A DNA stretch of 64,000 bases from CAKZNE01 sp040222435 (GTDB taxonomy: Bacteria > Bacteroidota > Bacteroidia > Flavobacteriales > Schleiferiaceae): the NCBI GenBank assembly GCA_965212245.1, contig OZ243107.1, forward strand, positions 1,488,001 through 1,552,000, in the 5' to 3' direction. The position numbers and the translations under genes are program-made. A model generated the notes under the pieces. That model had not been told where the DNA came from. It was given only the letters and a program-made list of their open reading frames with translations, and did no database searches. This document shows positions 1-8,403 of the stretch, piece by piece (position 1 is the first letter of the stretch; every line of letters begins with the position of its first letter).

Positions 1-21
1 TTTAGGATTACTCTTTAACAT
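1..21 (-). CDS. possible 5' end of a gene running off the left edge
   Basis: An ATG at 21-19 on the minus strand opens a frame (M-L-K-S-N-P-K) that stays open to the window edge, four bases after the dnaG stop. Only seven codons are visible, so neither coding status nor family can be judged. The position suggests a gene co-transcribed with dnaG. Confidence 0.2.
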
Positions 22-25
22 GAGC

Positions 26-1945
26 CTATACTACCCGGCCCAGCTCTTTATTTATTTTAACACGAAGTTGAGTTAGCCGGTTAAGCATTTGCAGCTGGTT
101 TTCCCTGTCACCCGGTTCATCCTTAAATTTCTGCTGTACTTCATGTATAAGCTGGGAGATTCTTTTTTCTTTAAAGCGCAGTACACATTGCTGGGTATAA
201 TCTTTTATGTAGGCGTCTTTTTCAGGAATAAAGATTTTACGGCTCTGCCAGTTATGAAGCTCGTATTTTTCGCTTACCAGGTCAACTGTGGTTTTCACAA
301 GTTCAGTGTCCTCATGGCGCAGCAGGTCTTCGGCAGAAAGTATCTTTTCGTTCTGGTCAAATGCTTTTGAAAAATGATCCAGTATATTTTGGAAAGGTGG
401 ATTGTCAAATTCCAGCTGGTCGGTTACCAGTTCGGTTATAATATGTTCGGCTACCGTTTCTTCCACTGTTTCACCCTCCATCTCAAACTCACACGTTTTA
501 GTGCCGTAATTCAACAATAGCCAGCATAGCGCTTCTTCCTGCTTATAAGATTTGGACTGAACCGTAAGAGTGGGACTTTCCTCCTGAACCACTTCCATTT
601 TAGGTGCTTCCTCGCGAGCCCTGGTGGTACGTTCTTTAGCTTGTTTACTTTTCCGTATCTGCGCCAGTTCACTGAAGAGAACCTTTTCGTCCATCTGCAA
701 AACCCGGGCGCACTCCTTCACATAAGCATCCCTTTGCAAGGCATCTGGAATAAGGGCAATACTCTGCACAATTTCACGGGCCGCTCTGGATTTTTCCAGC
801 GGGTTATCACCGGCTTCACTAAGTAACAATGAAGCTTTAAAACGCAGAAAATCTTGTTTTTCTTCACGGATATAGTCGACCAGTTCGGCAGAAGAAACCC
901 GGTGGGCATATGAATCCGGGTCTTCTCCATCGGGAAAGAGAAGTACCTGCACATTCAAGCCCTCTTCCAGTATCATGTCTATTCCACGAAGTGAGGCTTT
1001 TATACCGGCACTGTCGCCATCGTATAGGATGGTTACATTTTGTGTATACCTCTTGATCAGGTTTATCTGATCAACGGTAAGAGAGGTGCCTGAAGAGGCT
1101 ACGGCATTTTTCACACCCGCCTGGTAAAGGCTTATCACATCTGTATAACCCTCTACCAACAGGCATTCATCCTCTTTACTTAAATTATTTTTAGCCTGGT
1201 ATAAGCCGTAAAGCGTTTTACTTTTATGATAAATTTCGCTCTCAGGGCTGTTGAGGTATTTGGCAATCTTAGCGTCCTTTTTCAACACCCTGCCGCCAAA
1301 GCCCAGCACTCTTCCGGTATGGCTCAGGATAGGGAATATAACCCGACCCCAAAAGCGGTCGCGTTGGCGCGGGCCATCTACTTTGGTAAGCCCTGTTTTT
1401 TCCAGAAATTCTAATTTATACGATTCTTGAAGGGCAGCCTTTGTGAGCGCTGTGCCGGATTCCGGGCAATATCCTAATTGAAAGTTTTTAATAGTCTCAT
1501 CCGTCATGCCGCGTTCACGGAAATAGGAGAGACCAATGTTCTTCCCCTCTTCGGTCTTCCAAAGACTTTCCTGAAAAAAGCGGTTGGCAAAATCATTGAC
1601 CAGGTAGAGGCTTTCCCGTTCCGAGCGCAGTTCTTTTTCCTCATCGGATTGCCCGGTTTCCTCTATCTCAATATTGTATTTCTTGGCAAGAAAACGCAAG
1701 GCTTCCGGGTAGGTGTAATGCTCATGCTCCATAAGGAAGCTGACCACATTACCCCCTTTACCACTGCTAAAATCCTTAAAGATCTGTTTGGCAGGAGACA
1801 CCATGAAGGATGGTGTTTTTTCATTGGAAAAAGGGCTGAGACCCTTAAAATTACCCCCTGATTTCTTCAGCGTAACAAAATCACCGATAACCTCTTCAAT
1901 ACGGGAGGTTTCAAATATCTTATCAATGGTTTCGCGTGAGATCAT
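26..1945 (-). CDS. dnaG: DNA primase DnaG (zinc-ligand-less N-terminal domain)
   Basis: DnaG makes the RNA primers for lagging-strand replication with the DnaB helicase. The frame also opens at a TTG at 1957, but the ATG at 1945 gives the family-typical start (MISRETID) and is used here: 639 residues. Seen: CHC2-type N-terminal domain (residues 30-80), TOPRIM core with E265 in VEGYTDV and the acidic pair D309/D311 in YDGDSAG, and a helicase-binding C-terminal region from about 440. Odd: the four positions that hold the zinc ligands in E. coli DnaG (C40, H43, C61, C64) are S37, S40, D58 and S61 here, while the surrounding fold motif (PSF, GKGG) is kept. From memory this is shared by other Flavobacteriia. 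Confidence 0.97.
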   Translation of the reverse strand: MISRETIDKIFETSRIEEVIGDFVTLKKSGGNFKGLSPFSNEKTPSFMVSPAKQIFKDFSSGKGGNVVSFLMEHEHYTYPEALRFLAKKYNIEIEETGQSDEEKELRSERESLYLVNDFANRFFQESLWKTEEGKNIGLSYFRERGMTDETIKNFQLGYCPESGTALTKAALQESYKLEFLEKTGLTKVDGPRQRDRFWGRVIFPILSHTGRVLGFGGRVLKKDAKIAKYLNSPESEIYHKSKTLYGLYQAKNNLSKEDECLLVEGYTDVISLYQAGVKNAVASSGTSLTVDQINLIKRYTQNVTILYDGDSAGIKASLRGIDMILEEGLNVQVLLFPDGEDPDSYAHRVSSAELVDYIREEKQDFLRFKASLLLSEAGDNPLEKSRAAREIVQSIALIPDALQRDAYVKECARVLQMDEKVLFSELAQIRKSKQAKERTTRAREEAPKMEVVQEESPTLTVQSKSYKQEEALCWLLLNYGTKTCEFEMEGETVEETVAEHIITELVTDQLEFDNPPFQNILDHFSKAFDQNEKILSAEDLLRHEDTELVKTTVDLVSEKYELHNWQSRKIFIPEKDAYIKDYTQQCVLRFKEKRISQLIHEVQQKFKDEPGDRENQLQMLNRLTQLRVKINKELGRVV

Positions 1946-1954
1946 AATAAGGTG

Positions 1955-1962
1955 CAAAGCTA
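1955..1962 (-). promoter_or_regulatory. predicted dnaG promoter -7 element
   Basis: The minus strand reads TAGCTTTG, matching the Bacteroidota -7 consensus TAnnTTTG. It ends 9 nt before the dnaG ATG, so the transcript would have almost no leader. No convincing -33 TTG is seen at the right distance. Confidence 0.5.
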
Positions 1963-1965
1963 AGG

Positions 1966-1989
1966 AATCAGGTGGTGAGCTACCTGATT
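1966..1989. terminator. short inverted repeat at the end of the histidine kinase gene
   Basis: AATCAGGT and ACCTGATT form a perfect 8-bp stem with an 8-nt loop. The repeat overlaps the kinase stop codon (1988-1990) and lies just upstream of the dnaG promoter. There is no long T tract, so it is at best a weak terminator; it could also be an operator. Confidence 0.35.
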
Positions 1990-3838
1990 AGCTTACATTG
2001 GAAGGAGGGATATCATTTACCGTAGACTCAAAAAGCCGGAAATAGAAACGGGAACCCTTACCGGGCTTACTTTCCATACCAATTTTACCACCCATTTTGG
2101 CAATGAGCTCTTTGGAAATAGACAAGCCCAGGCCGGTACCCTTGCCTCCTGAACCGGGTATGCGGTAATAGCGATCAAAAATTCTCTTTTGATATTCTTC
2201 AGGAATACCACTACCCTGATCTTTTACGGAGAATTCAATGTATTGCGGCTGGGTAATCACTTCAATATACACTTGCGACCCTACTGGTGAGTATTTGATG
2301 GAATTGGTGAGAAAGTTTACCAGTACCCAGGTTAATTTATCTTCATCCACATATAGTTTAGGCAGGTTGTCGCTCAATGTTTTATGAAGGGTTATTTCAC
2401 GGTCTTCCGCCAAAGTTATGACACTGTCAATAGCTTCTTCTACTATATCTTCCGGTTGCACCTGTTCTAAATTGAGCTTAATGCTGCCAGCTTCCAGTTC
2501 AGTAGCATTCAGCAACTCCTGGGTAATGTTCAACAGGCGGTTGGTTTCCCACTCTATGGACTCCACCATTTCTTCCTGCTCTTCCTCCAGTATTCCTAAA
2601 CGCTCATCTTTTAAAAGCCGCAGGCTCATTTTAATGGCCGAAATAGGGGTTTTCAACTCATGGCTAACAGTGGCAATAAAGTTGGTTTTGGCCTGGTCCA
2701 TTTCCTTATACTCTGTAATGTTCTTCAACATGAGAATGTACCCATTCGGTTCAGGATCTTTATCAGAGTTAGCGTAGGTAATGATTACTTTACGGATGAA
2801 ATAGGCTGTTTTATTATCCAGGTTTCCCTTGATAAGCTTGTTACGGGTGTACCGCTTATCTGAGTTTTCCGATTCAATAAGATCCTGGATCACATTCTGG
2901 AAAATAGGATTTTGCAGACTAAGGTCTTTTGCCGACAAACCTTTGATCTTTTGGCGTGAAATGCCCAATAATTTTTTAGCAAAAGGATTGATGAACAGTA
3001 CGTTAAAACGGGCGTCTAAACCTATAATACCTTCCGATATTTTCTGGATCATAGTTTCTATACGCTTCTTTTCCGTCATGAGCTTGCTCAGGTTAAGGCG
3101 CTCAAATTCGTTCATGCGGGAGGCCATATCATTGAAGGCAAGCCCCAGTTTGCCAAACTCATCTTTGGAATTAATATCTACCCGTGCAGAATAATCCCCC
3201 TGTGATATCAGGTCTATGGCAGCCGTGAACTTATCTACGGGTTCAGCCACATAGGCCGGGAAGCGCACCATAAAAGAGAAGGCAATGAGGATACAAAACA
3301 CTATGATAGCCGCTACGGTATAGATAACCTGGTCTGCCGTAGACTCTGCTATTTGTGTTCGGTGATTGATGGTCTGCTCGTTGAGCAGGTATATCTGATC
3401 TATATTAAGTGAAAGGTCCTCAAGTATGGGCAGCAGTTTTTCAAAGTAATAATCTTTGGTACGTGTTACATCTAAATACTCTTTAAGCGCTTCAAACTCG
3501 CTAGCCACCTCCTCCACCAGTTGAATCTCACCGGTTTCAATACTAATAGCTCTTTGCTTTTCCAGGTTTTTCTCAAATCGGCTAATGGCTGATTCCAGTT
3601 TAAAACCCACCGTATTTAAAGCTACGCGTGAGTTTGGGTCTGGTTCAAATGAATTACGAATATCGCCTAGTGAGTTGAGCAACTCATGCGTATATTCAAG
3701 GCTTTGGTAATTTTCAACCAGGAGATTCTGATTCTGCTTGGTAAGCAGGTTGAGGTAATGGATAGTGATGATTCCCAGGGTCACGATCACTGAAAAGAGG
3801 AACACCAGTCCCAGGGTTATTTTGGTTTTTACTTTCAT
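1988..3838 (-). CDS. membrane sensor histidine kinase (HAMP-PAS-HisKA-HATPase)
   Basis: 616 residues. An N-terminal membrane helix (about 6-28) and a second at about 168-190 bracket a periplasmic sensor domain of about 135 residues with no family I recognise. Then come HAMP (190-245), a PAS domain (about 255-380), HisKA with the phospho-acceptor in VSHELKTP (His near 392), and a HATPase_c domain with N box (NFLTNSIKYS), G1 (DQGSGIP) and G2 (GTGLGLSI). Its ATG directly abuts the stop of the upstream sigma-54 response regulator, so the two are co-transcribed and almost certainly cognate. The stimulus is unknown; the C-terminal half resembles PhoR/NtrB-type kinases. Confidence 0.93.
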   Translation of the reverse strand: MKVKTKITLGLVFLFSVIVTLGIITIHYLNLLTKQNQNLLVENYQSLEYTHELLNSLGDIRNSFEPDPNSRVALNTVGFKLESAISRFEKNLEKQRAISIETGEIQLVEEVASEFEALKEYLDVTRTKDYYFEKLLPILEDLSLNIDQIYLLNEQTINHRTQIAESTADQVIYTVAAIIVFCILIAFSFMVRFPAYVAEPVDKFTAAIDLISQGDYSARVDINSKDEFGKLGLAFNDMASRMNEFERLNLSKLMTEKKRIETMIQKISEGIIGLDARFNVLFINPFAKKLLGISRQKIKGLSAKDLSLQNPIFQNVIQDLIESENSDKRYTRNKLIKGNLDNKTAYFIRKVIITYANSDKDPEPNGYILMLKNITEYKEMDQAKTNFIATVSHELKTPISAIKMSLRLLKDERLGILEEEQEEMVESIEWETNRLLNITQELLNATELEAGSIKLNLEQVQPEDIVEEAIDSVITLAEDREITLHKTLSDNLPKLYVDEDKLTWVLVNFLTNSIKYSPVGSQVYIEVITQPQYIEFSVKDQGSGIPEEYQKRIFDRYYRIPGSGGKGTGLGLSISKELIAKMGGKIGMESKPGKGSRFYFRLFESTVNDIPPSNVS

Positions 3839-5185
3839 TTATACAACCAAATCGTATTCTTCAATTTTACGATAAAGTGTAGTTAAACCAATACCCAAAA
3901 GCTTAGCCGCTTCGGTCTTGTTTCCCTGTGTGTGCTGAAGCACCCTGTTGATGTGATACTTTTCAATATCGGCCAGTAACATAGAACTGGCATTTAAGCC
4001 TCCTGTGCCTCCAGCGGAGTTAAAGGGAAGGTCTGCCCTGGTAAGTATTTTATCATCACTCACAATAAGTGTCCGTTCAATAATATTGCGCAGTTCGCGC
4101 ACATTACCCTTCCATTGATGATTGCGTAAAGCTTCCATAAATGAAGGATCAACTTCAGGACGATCCCGTTTCAGGCGAACAGAGAAATAATCAATAAAGT
4201 TATCGGTAAGCAGGTCTATATCCTGCGGGCGTTCATTTAGCGTGGGAAGGGTAATGGTGAAAGTGCTGAGCCGGTAATAGAGGTCCAGTCTGAAATTTCC
4301 ACCGTTCGATTCTTCTTCCAGGTTTCGGTTAGTGGCCGCTATAATCCTTACGTCCACTTTTGTTTCGCGTGATTCACCTACTTTTAAAAAGGTTCCATTC
4401 TCAAGAACACGCAATAACTTAGCCTGTAAATCGGCATCCATTTCACCTATTTCATCCAGAAAAATAGTACCCCCGTCCGCTTCTTCAAACAATCCTTTTT
4501 TGTCTTTAGTAGCTCCTGTAAAGGATCCGGCCTTATGGCCGAATATTTCACTTTCCAGTATCTCATGGCTGAAAGCTGAACAGTTTACAGCTATAAAGCT
4601 TTCTTTACTGCGATTACTGGCCTGATGGATGGCATTGGCAAACACTTCTTTTCCGGTACCGGTTTCACCGATCAGGAGTACAGACGTATCGGTACCGGCT
4701 ACTTTCTGGCTAAGCCGTAAAGCCTGTTCCATGGCCGGACTGTTGCCGATTATATTATCAAAATTATGCTTTTGGTTTTGACGATCCAGAAGTCTTTCCA
4801 GTTTCTCAGCCTGGCGGGCCTTGTCCATAGCTTTTTCAACCAGCGGAATGATCTTGTCGTTATCATCACCCTTGGTGAGGTAATCAAATGCCCCGTCCCG
4901 CATAGCCTGAACACCATCTTTAATGGTGCCGTAGGCGGTAAGTAAAACTATTTCAGTAATGGAGTATTTGCTTTTAAACTCAGGTACAAAATCCACTCCG
5001 TTGCCATCGGGTAATTTTACATCACATAAAACCAGGTGGTACTGATTTTTCTCCAGTTTTTTTCGGCCCTCGTTTAAAGTTCCGGCTTCCTCTACCTCAT
5101 AGCCCTCAAGACTTATAATACGAAAGAGAAGCTTGCGTAGCTTCTCTTCATCGTCAATTATTAAGAGTTTTCCTTTCCGGGCCAT
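3839..5185 (-). CDS. sigma-54-dependent response regulator, NtrC family
   Basis: 448 residues. Receiver domain 1-120 with acidic pocket D11/D12 and phospho-acceptor D55; AAA+ domain with Walker A GETGTGKE, the sigma-54 contact loop as GSFTGA (a Ser variant of GAFTGA), Walker B-like GGTIFLDEIGE and an arginine-finger region; C-terminal Fis-type helix-turn-helix (GNKTEAAKLLGIGLTTLYRK). It should activate RNA polymerase carrying RpoN when phosphorylated by the kinase encoded immediately downstream with zero spacing. I did not find a clear -24/-12 promoter nearby, so its targets are probably elsewhere. Confidence 0.95.
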   Translation of the reverse strand: MARKGKLLIIDDEEKLRKLLFRIISLEGYEVEEAGTLNEGRKKLEKNQYHLVLCDVKLPDGNGVDFVPEFKSKYSITEIVLLTAYGTIKDGVQAMRDGAFDYLTKGDDNDKIIPLVEKAMDKARQAEKLERLLDRQNQKHNFDNIIGNSPAMEQALRLSQKVAGTDTSVLLIGETGTGKEVFANAIHQASNRSKESFIAVNCSAFSHEILESEIFGHKAGSFTGATKDKKGLFEEADGGTIFLDEIGEMDADLQAKLLRVLENGTFLKVGESRETKVDVRIIAATNRNLEEESNGGNFRLDLYYRLSTFTITLPTLNERPQDIDLLTDNFIDYFSVRLKRDRPEVDPSFMEALRNHQWKGNVRELRNIIERTLIVSDDKILTRADLPFNSAGGTGGLNASSMLLADIEKYHINRVLQHTQGNKTEAAKLLGIGLTTLYRKIEEYDLVV

Positions 5186-5187
5186 AT

Positions 5188-6021
5188 TTAGTTTTGTTTT
5201 TCTGCCTCTTCACGAAACAGGTGCACATCCATTTGCGGGAATGGAATACCGATACCAGCCTTATCAAAAGCTTTCTTCACCTTCTCATTCAGTCCGTTAT
5301 GAATATCCCAGAAGTCAGAGCGGCTGGCCCAACCCCTTACATGGAAGTTTACCGAGCTATCCGCCAGGGCTTCAATAAAAATAATTGGTTCGGGTTCTTT
5401 TAAAATGCGCTCATCACCTTTGATGATATCCCATAAAATGGATTTGGCCTTATCAATATCATCTGAATACCCGATGCCAAAGGTCATATCCAGCCTGCGG
5501 GTATCATGAAACGAATAATTTTTAACCGGATTATTGGAAAGTTCGCCATTTGGGATAATAATTTCCTGGTTTTGAACGGTAGTCATGTATGTGTAGAAGA
5601 TCTGTATCTCCCGGATGGTTCCGGAATAGCCTTCGGCCTCAATAAAATCACCTACTTTAAAAGGTTTCAGTATGAGAATAAGCACGCCTCCGGCAAAGTT
5701 GGACAAGCTGCCCTGAAGGGCCAGGCCCACGGCTAAACCGGCCGCCCCCAATACGGCTACAAAAGAGGTCATCTCCACACCTACCATGCTGGCTACGGAA
5801 ATGATGAGCATTACTTTGAGGAGGGCCCCGATGATAGATAAAAGGAAGGGTTGCAGGGAAGGGTCAATATTCCTTTTGTTCATTCCTTTACGGATGAGCC
5901 TGGTGATGCGTTTAATTACCCACAGGCCGATAATCAGAACTATAATGGCAAGAACTATTGATGCCCCATAGAGTACGATAAGGTCTATAATTTCACCAAA
6001 GTACTTTTCAGAATTTTCCAT
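5188..6021 (-). CDS. small-conductance mechanosensitive channel, MscS family
   Basis: 277 residues. Three membrane helices (about 15-35, 60-80, 85-110) followed by the MscS beta domain and an alpha/beta C-terminal domain. The pore helix shows the Gly/Ala pattern of TM3 (VLGAAGLAVGLALQGSLSNFA), and the beta domain has GDFIEAEGYSGTIREI and the conserved IIIPNGELSN. It would open under hypo-osmotic membrane tension and release solutes. It ends two bases before the response-regulator ATG, so the two-component genes may be read from a promoter upstream of it. Confidence 0.95.
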   Translation of the reverse strand: MENSEKYFGEIIDLIVLYGASIVLAIIVLIIGLWVIKRITRLIRKGMNKRNIDPSLQPFLLSIIGALLKVMLIISVASMVGVEMTSFVAVLGAAGLAVGLALQGSLSNFAGGVLILILKPFKVGDFIEAEGYSGTIREIQIFYTYMTTVQNQEIIIPNGELSNNPVKNYSFHDTRRLDMTFGIGYSDDIDKAKSILWDIIKGDERILKEPEPIIFIEALADSSVNFHVRGWASRSDFWDIHNGLNEKVKKAFDKAGIGIPFPQMDVHLFREEAEKQN

Positions 6022-6071
6022 AAAAATGCAATCGAATTTTAGTCTTTAGACTTTCTTTTTTAAAAGTAAAA

Positions 6072-7046
6072 TTACTTAGTTCGGGTGATAACGTATTGGG
6101 CTAACTGAATCAGAGACTGTTTTGTTTCAGATTCCGGAAATTGATCTAATAGCTCCAGAGCTGAAGACTGATAACTCATCATCTTTTGTTCAGCATATTC
6201 TATTCCGCCTGATTGCTGCACCATAAGCATCACCTTTTCCACTTTATCACGTTCCTGATTGTGGCGTTTAACCACGTTTATCATAAAGCGCTTATCCTTT
6301 TTAGAGGCATTGTTAAGGGCATAGATAAGCGGAAGAGTCATTTTTTGCTCTTTAATGTCTATACCACTGGGTTTTCCACTCTTATTGGAAAGCTGGTAGT
6401 CAAAAAGATCATCTTTAATCTGGAAAGCAATACCCAGTAGCTCGCCAAAGTGGCGCATGGTTTTAATATTTTCCGGAGAGGCTTTTACCGAGGCTGCGCC
6501 CACACCACAGCAGGAAGATATAAGAGAGGCTGTTTTCTGGCGGATGATCTCAAAGTAAATGTCTTCATCAATATCCAGTCTGCGGGCTTTTTCAATCTGC
6601 AGCAGTTCGCCTTCACTCATTTCACGTACGGCCGTGCTTACAATCTGCAGTAACTCATATTCCTCATTTTCCACTGAAAGTAAAAGCACTTTAGAAAGGA
6701 GATAATCGCCCACTAAAACAGCGATCTTATTTTTCCAAAGAGCATTAATGCTAAAGAAACCTCTGCGTTTGTCGGCATCATCCACTACATCATCATGCAC
6801 CAGCGTAGCAGTGTGCATAAGCTCCACCAGGGCAGCACCGCGATAAGTGCTTTCATCAATCTTACCAAGCATTTTGGCGGTGAGAAAAACCAGCATGGGC
6901 CTTAATTGCTTGCCCTTGCGTTTTATGATATAATAGGTGATCCGATCCAGCAGGGCCACCTTGCTGGCCATAAACTGACGAAACTTTGGCTCAAAGGCCT
7001 CCATTTCCTGTTGAACGGGTTTTTTTATTTCGTCAATCTGACTCAT
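6072..7046 (-). CDS. polyprenyl (probably octaprenyl-class) diphosphate synthase
   Basis: 324 residues, a trans-isoprenyl diphosphate synthase. First aspartate-rich motif in LVHDDVVDDADKRRG, second in FQIKDDLFDY, with the KGKQLRP segment that binds isopentenyl diphosphate. The residues before the first motif are small or medium (ALVELMHTATLVHDD), which suits a long-chain synthase such as the one making the menaquinone side chain; product length cannot be read off reliably. Menaquinol from this route would feed the act/cox respiratory genes at 43-55 kb. Short gaps on both sides put it in the same minus-strand run as rlmN and MscS. Confidence 0.93.
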   Translation of the reverse strand: MSQIDEIKKPVQQEMEAFEPKFRQFMASKVALLDRITYYIIKRKGKQLRPMLVFLTAKMLGKIDESTYRGAALVELMHTATLVHDDVVDDADKRRGFFSINALWKNKIAVLVGDYLLSKVLLLSVENEEYELLQIVSTAVREMSEGELLQIEKARRLDIDEDIYFEIIRQKTASLISSCCGVGAASVKASPENIKTMRHFGELLGIAFQIKDDLFDYQLSNKSGKPSGIDIKEQKMTLPLIYALNNASKKDKRFMINVVKRHNQERDKVEKVMLMVQQSGGIEYAEQKMMSYQSSALELLDQFPESETKQSLIQLAQYVITRTK

Positions 7047-7096
7047 CTATACAGCAGGTAAAGGTACTAAGCAATTTTGGTTAGAGGGAACAGACT

Positions 7097-7267
7097 TTAA
7101 GTTTGTTTACCTGAACCGGGGTGTTGCATTTTAAATTCTTCCCAATCTTTGAGAGCCTCACGGTACGTTTTGCGTTTTTCCGGCTTGCCTTTTTTAGACA
7201 TATTGCGGTTGGCCATGTTAAAAGCGAAGGCTACCAAACCAAACCCTATCATATAATACAAAAGCAT
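7097..7267 (-). CDS. 56-residue small membrane-anchored protein next to rlmN
   Basis: Not recognised. The ATG at 7267-7265 directly follows the rlmN stop (7268-7270) with no gap, and the frame ends with TAA at 7097-7099. It starts MLLYYMIGFGLVAFAF, a single hydrophobic stretch of about 16 residues, followed by a strongly basic segment (KKGKPEKRKTYREALKDWEEF) and a short polar tail. Predicted: one N-terminal membrane helix with a cytoplasmic charged tail. The exact abutment to rlmN suggests translational coupling. No frameshift or rare feature is visible. Confidence 0.6.
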   Translation of the reverse strand: MLLYYMIGFGLVAFAFNMANRNMSKKGKPEKRKTYREALKDWEEFKMQHPGSGKQT

Positions 7268-8323
7268 TTAAACGGAGGCTGCTATTTCATTTTTGTTGGC
7301 CAGCTGCCCACAAGCGGCATCAATATCCTTCCCTCTGCTATGGCGCACTTTAGCCACAATTCCGGCTGCGCTTAAGGCTTCAATATAATTGGCCAGTGCT
7401 ATAGGATCCGCTTGCTGGAATTCGCCATCATCAATGGGGTTGTATTCAATGAGGTTCACTTTACAGGGAATAATTTTACAGAATTTTATCAGGGCATCAA
7501 TATCGGCCTGGCTGTCATTTATATCCCGCCAAACTACATATTCATAAGTTACCATACGCTTGGTTTTTTGATACCAATAGCGTAACGATTCTGCCAGTTG
7601 GGCTACCGGATTTTTAAGATTGATGGGCATAATACGGTCACGAACTTCATCGCGGGCAGAGTGCAGCGATACGGCCAGGTTGAATTTTACTTCATCATCA
7701 GCCAGCTTTTGGATCATTTTAGCTAAGCCTACTGTAGAGAGGGTTATACGTTTGGGAGACATTCCCAAGCCTTCAGCTGAGGTAATTTTATCCACCGCAT
7801 CCAAAACGTTTTTATAGTTCATAAGTGGTTCGCCCATACCCATGAAAACTATATTGGTAAGTGGGCGGCCGTAAAAGTTTTCGGCTTCGTTCTTTATGGC
7901 TACTACCTGGTCATAAATCTCATCGGCATTGAGGTTACGCATGCGTTTTAAGCGGGCGGTAGCACAGAAATTACAATCCAGACTGCAACCTACCTGTGAG
8001 GATATGCAGGCGGTAATGCGTTTGTCAGTAGGAATAAGTACGGACTCTACTATTTTGCCATCGTGCAGGCGGACTGCGTTTTTAATAGTGCCATCATCAC
8101 TGCGCTGCATCTGATCTACCCGTATGTGATTGATCACAAAATTTGCTTCCAGTTTTTCGCGTAAGTCCAGGGAGAGGTTGGTCATATCCTCAAAACTTTT
8201 GCTGCCTTTTTGCCACAGCCATTCATACACCTGTTGGGCGCGGAATGCTTTTTCATTAATAGATAAAAAATAGGCTTTTAGCTCATCCTTCGTTAATGCC
8301 CGTATGTCTTTTTTTTCTACCAT
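7268..8323 (-). CDS. rlmN: 23S rRNA (adenine2503-C2)/tRNA (adenine37-C2) methyltransferase RlmN
   Basis: 351 residues. A radical-SAM enzyme that methylates C2 of A2503 in 23S rRNA and A37 in some tRNAs. The 4Fe-4S cysteines are in C113-x3-C117-x2-C120 (GCSLDCNFC), the GGEP-like motif is FMGMGEPLMN, and the C-terminal catalytic cysteine sits in DIDAACGQLA. N-terminal accessory domain 1-95 as usual. Start: ATG at 8323, 7 nt after a TAnnTTTG element. The small protein at 7097-7267 follows without spacing. Confidence 0.97.
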   Translation of the reverse strand: MVEKKDIRALTKDELKAYFLSINEKAFRAQQVYEWLWQKGSKSFEDMTNLSLDLREKLEANFVINHIRVDQMQRSDDGTIKNAVRLHDGKIVESVLIPTDKRITACISSQVGCSLDCNFCATARLKRMRNLNADEIYDQVVAIKNEAENFYGRPLTNIVFMGMGEPLMNYKNVLDAVDKITSAEGLGMSPKRITLSTVGLAKMIQKLADDEVKFNLAVSLHSARDEVRDRIMPINLKNPVAQLAESLRYWYQKTKRMVTYEYVVWRDINDSQADIDALIKFCKIIPCKVNLIEYNPIDDGEFQQADPIALANYIEALSAAGIVAKVRHSRGKDIDAACGQLANKNEIAASV

Positions 8324-8330
8324 GCGCTTG

Positions 8331-8338
8331 CAAAGATA
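8331..8338 (-). promoter_or_regulatory. predicted rlmN promoter -7 element
   Basis: Minus strand TATCTTTG, a full match to TAnnTTTG, ending 7 nt before the rlmN ATG. TTG triplets 13 and 16 nt upstream could serve as a slightly short-spaced -33 element. It implies a leaderless or near-leaderless mRNA. Confidence 0.5.
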
Positions 8339-8356
8339 AAGGGTTTGCAGACAACA

Positions 8357-8384
8357 AAAATGCCGGGTATTTACCCGGCATTTT
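8357..8384 (-). terminator. intrinsic terminator after the 8404-9978 gene
   Basis: A 13-bp perfect stem (AAAATGCCGGGTA / TACCCGGCATTTT) with a minimal loop lies 20 bases downstream of the minus-strand stop at 8404 and is followed on that strand by TTTGTTGT. It separates the exported-protein gene from rlmN. Confidence 0.75.
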
Positions 8385-8403
8385 CTATAAAAATTCCAAT
8401 AGT

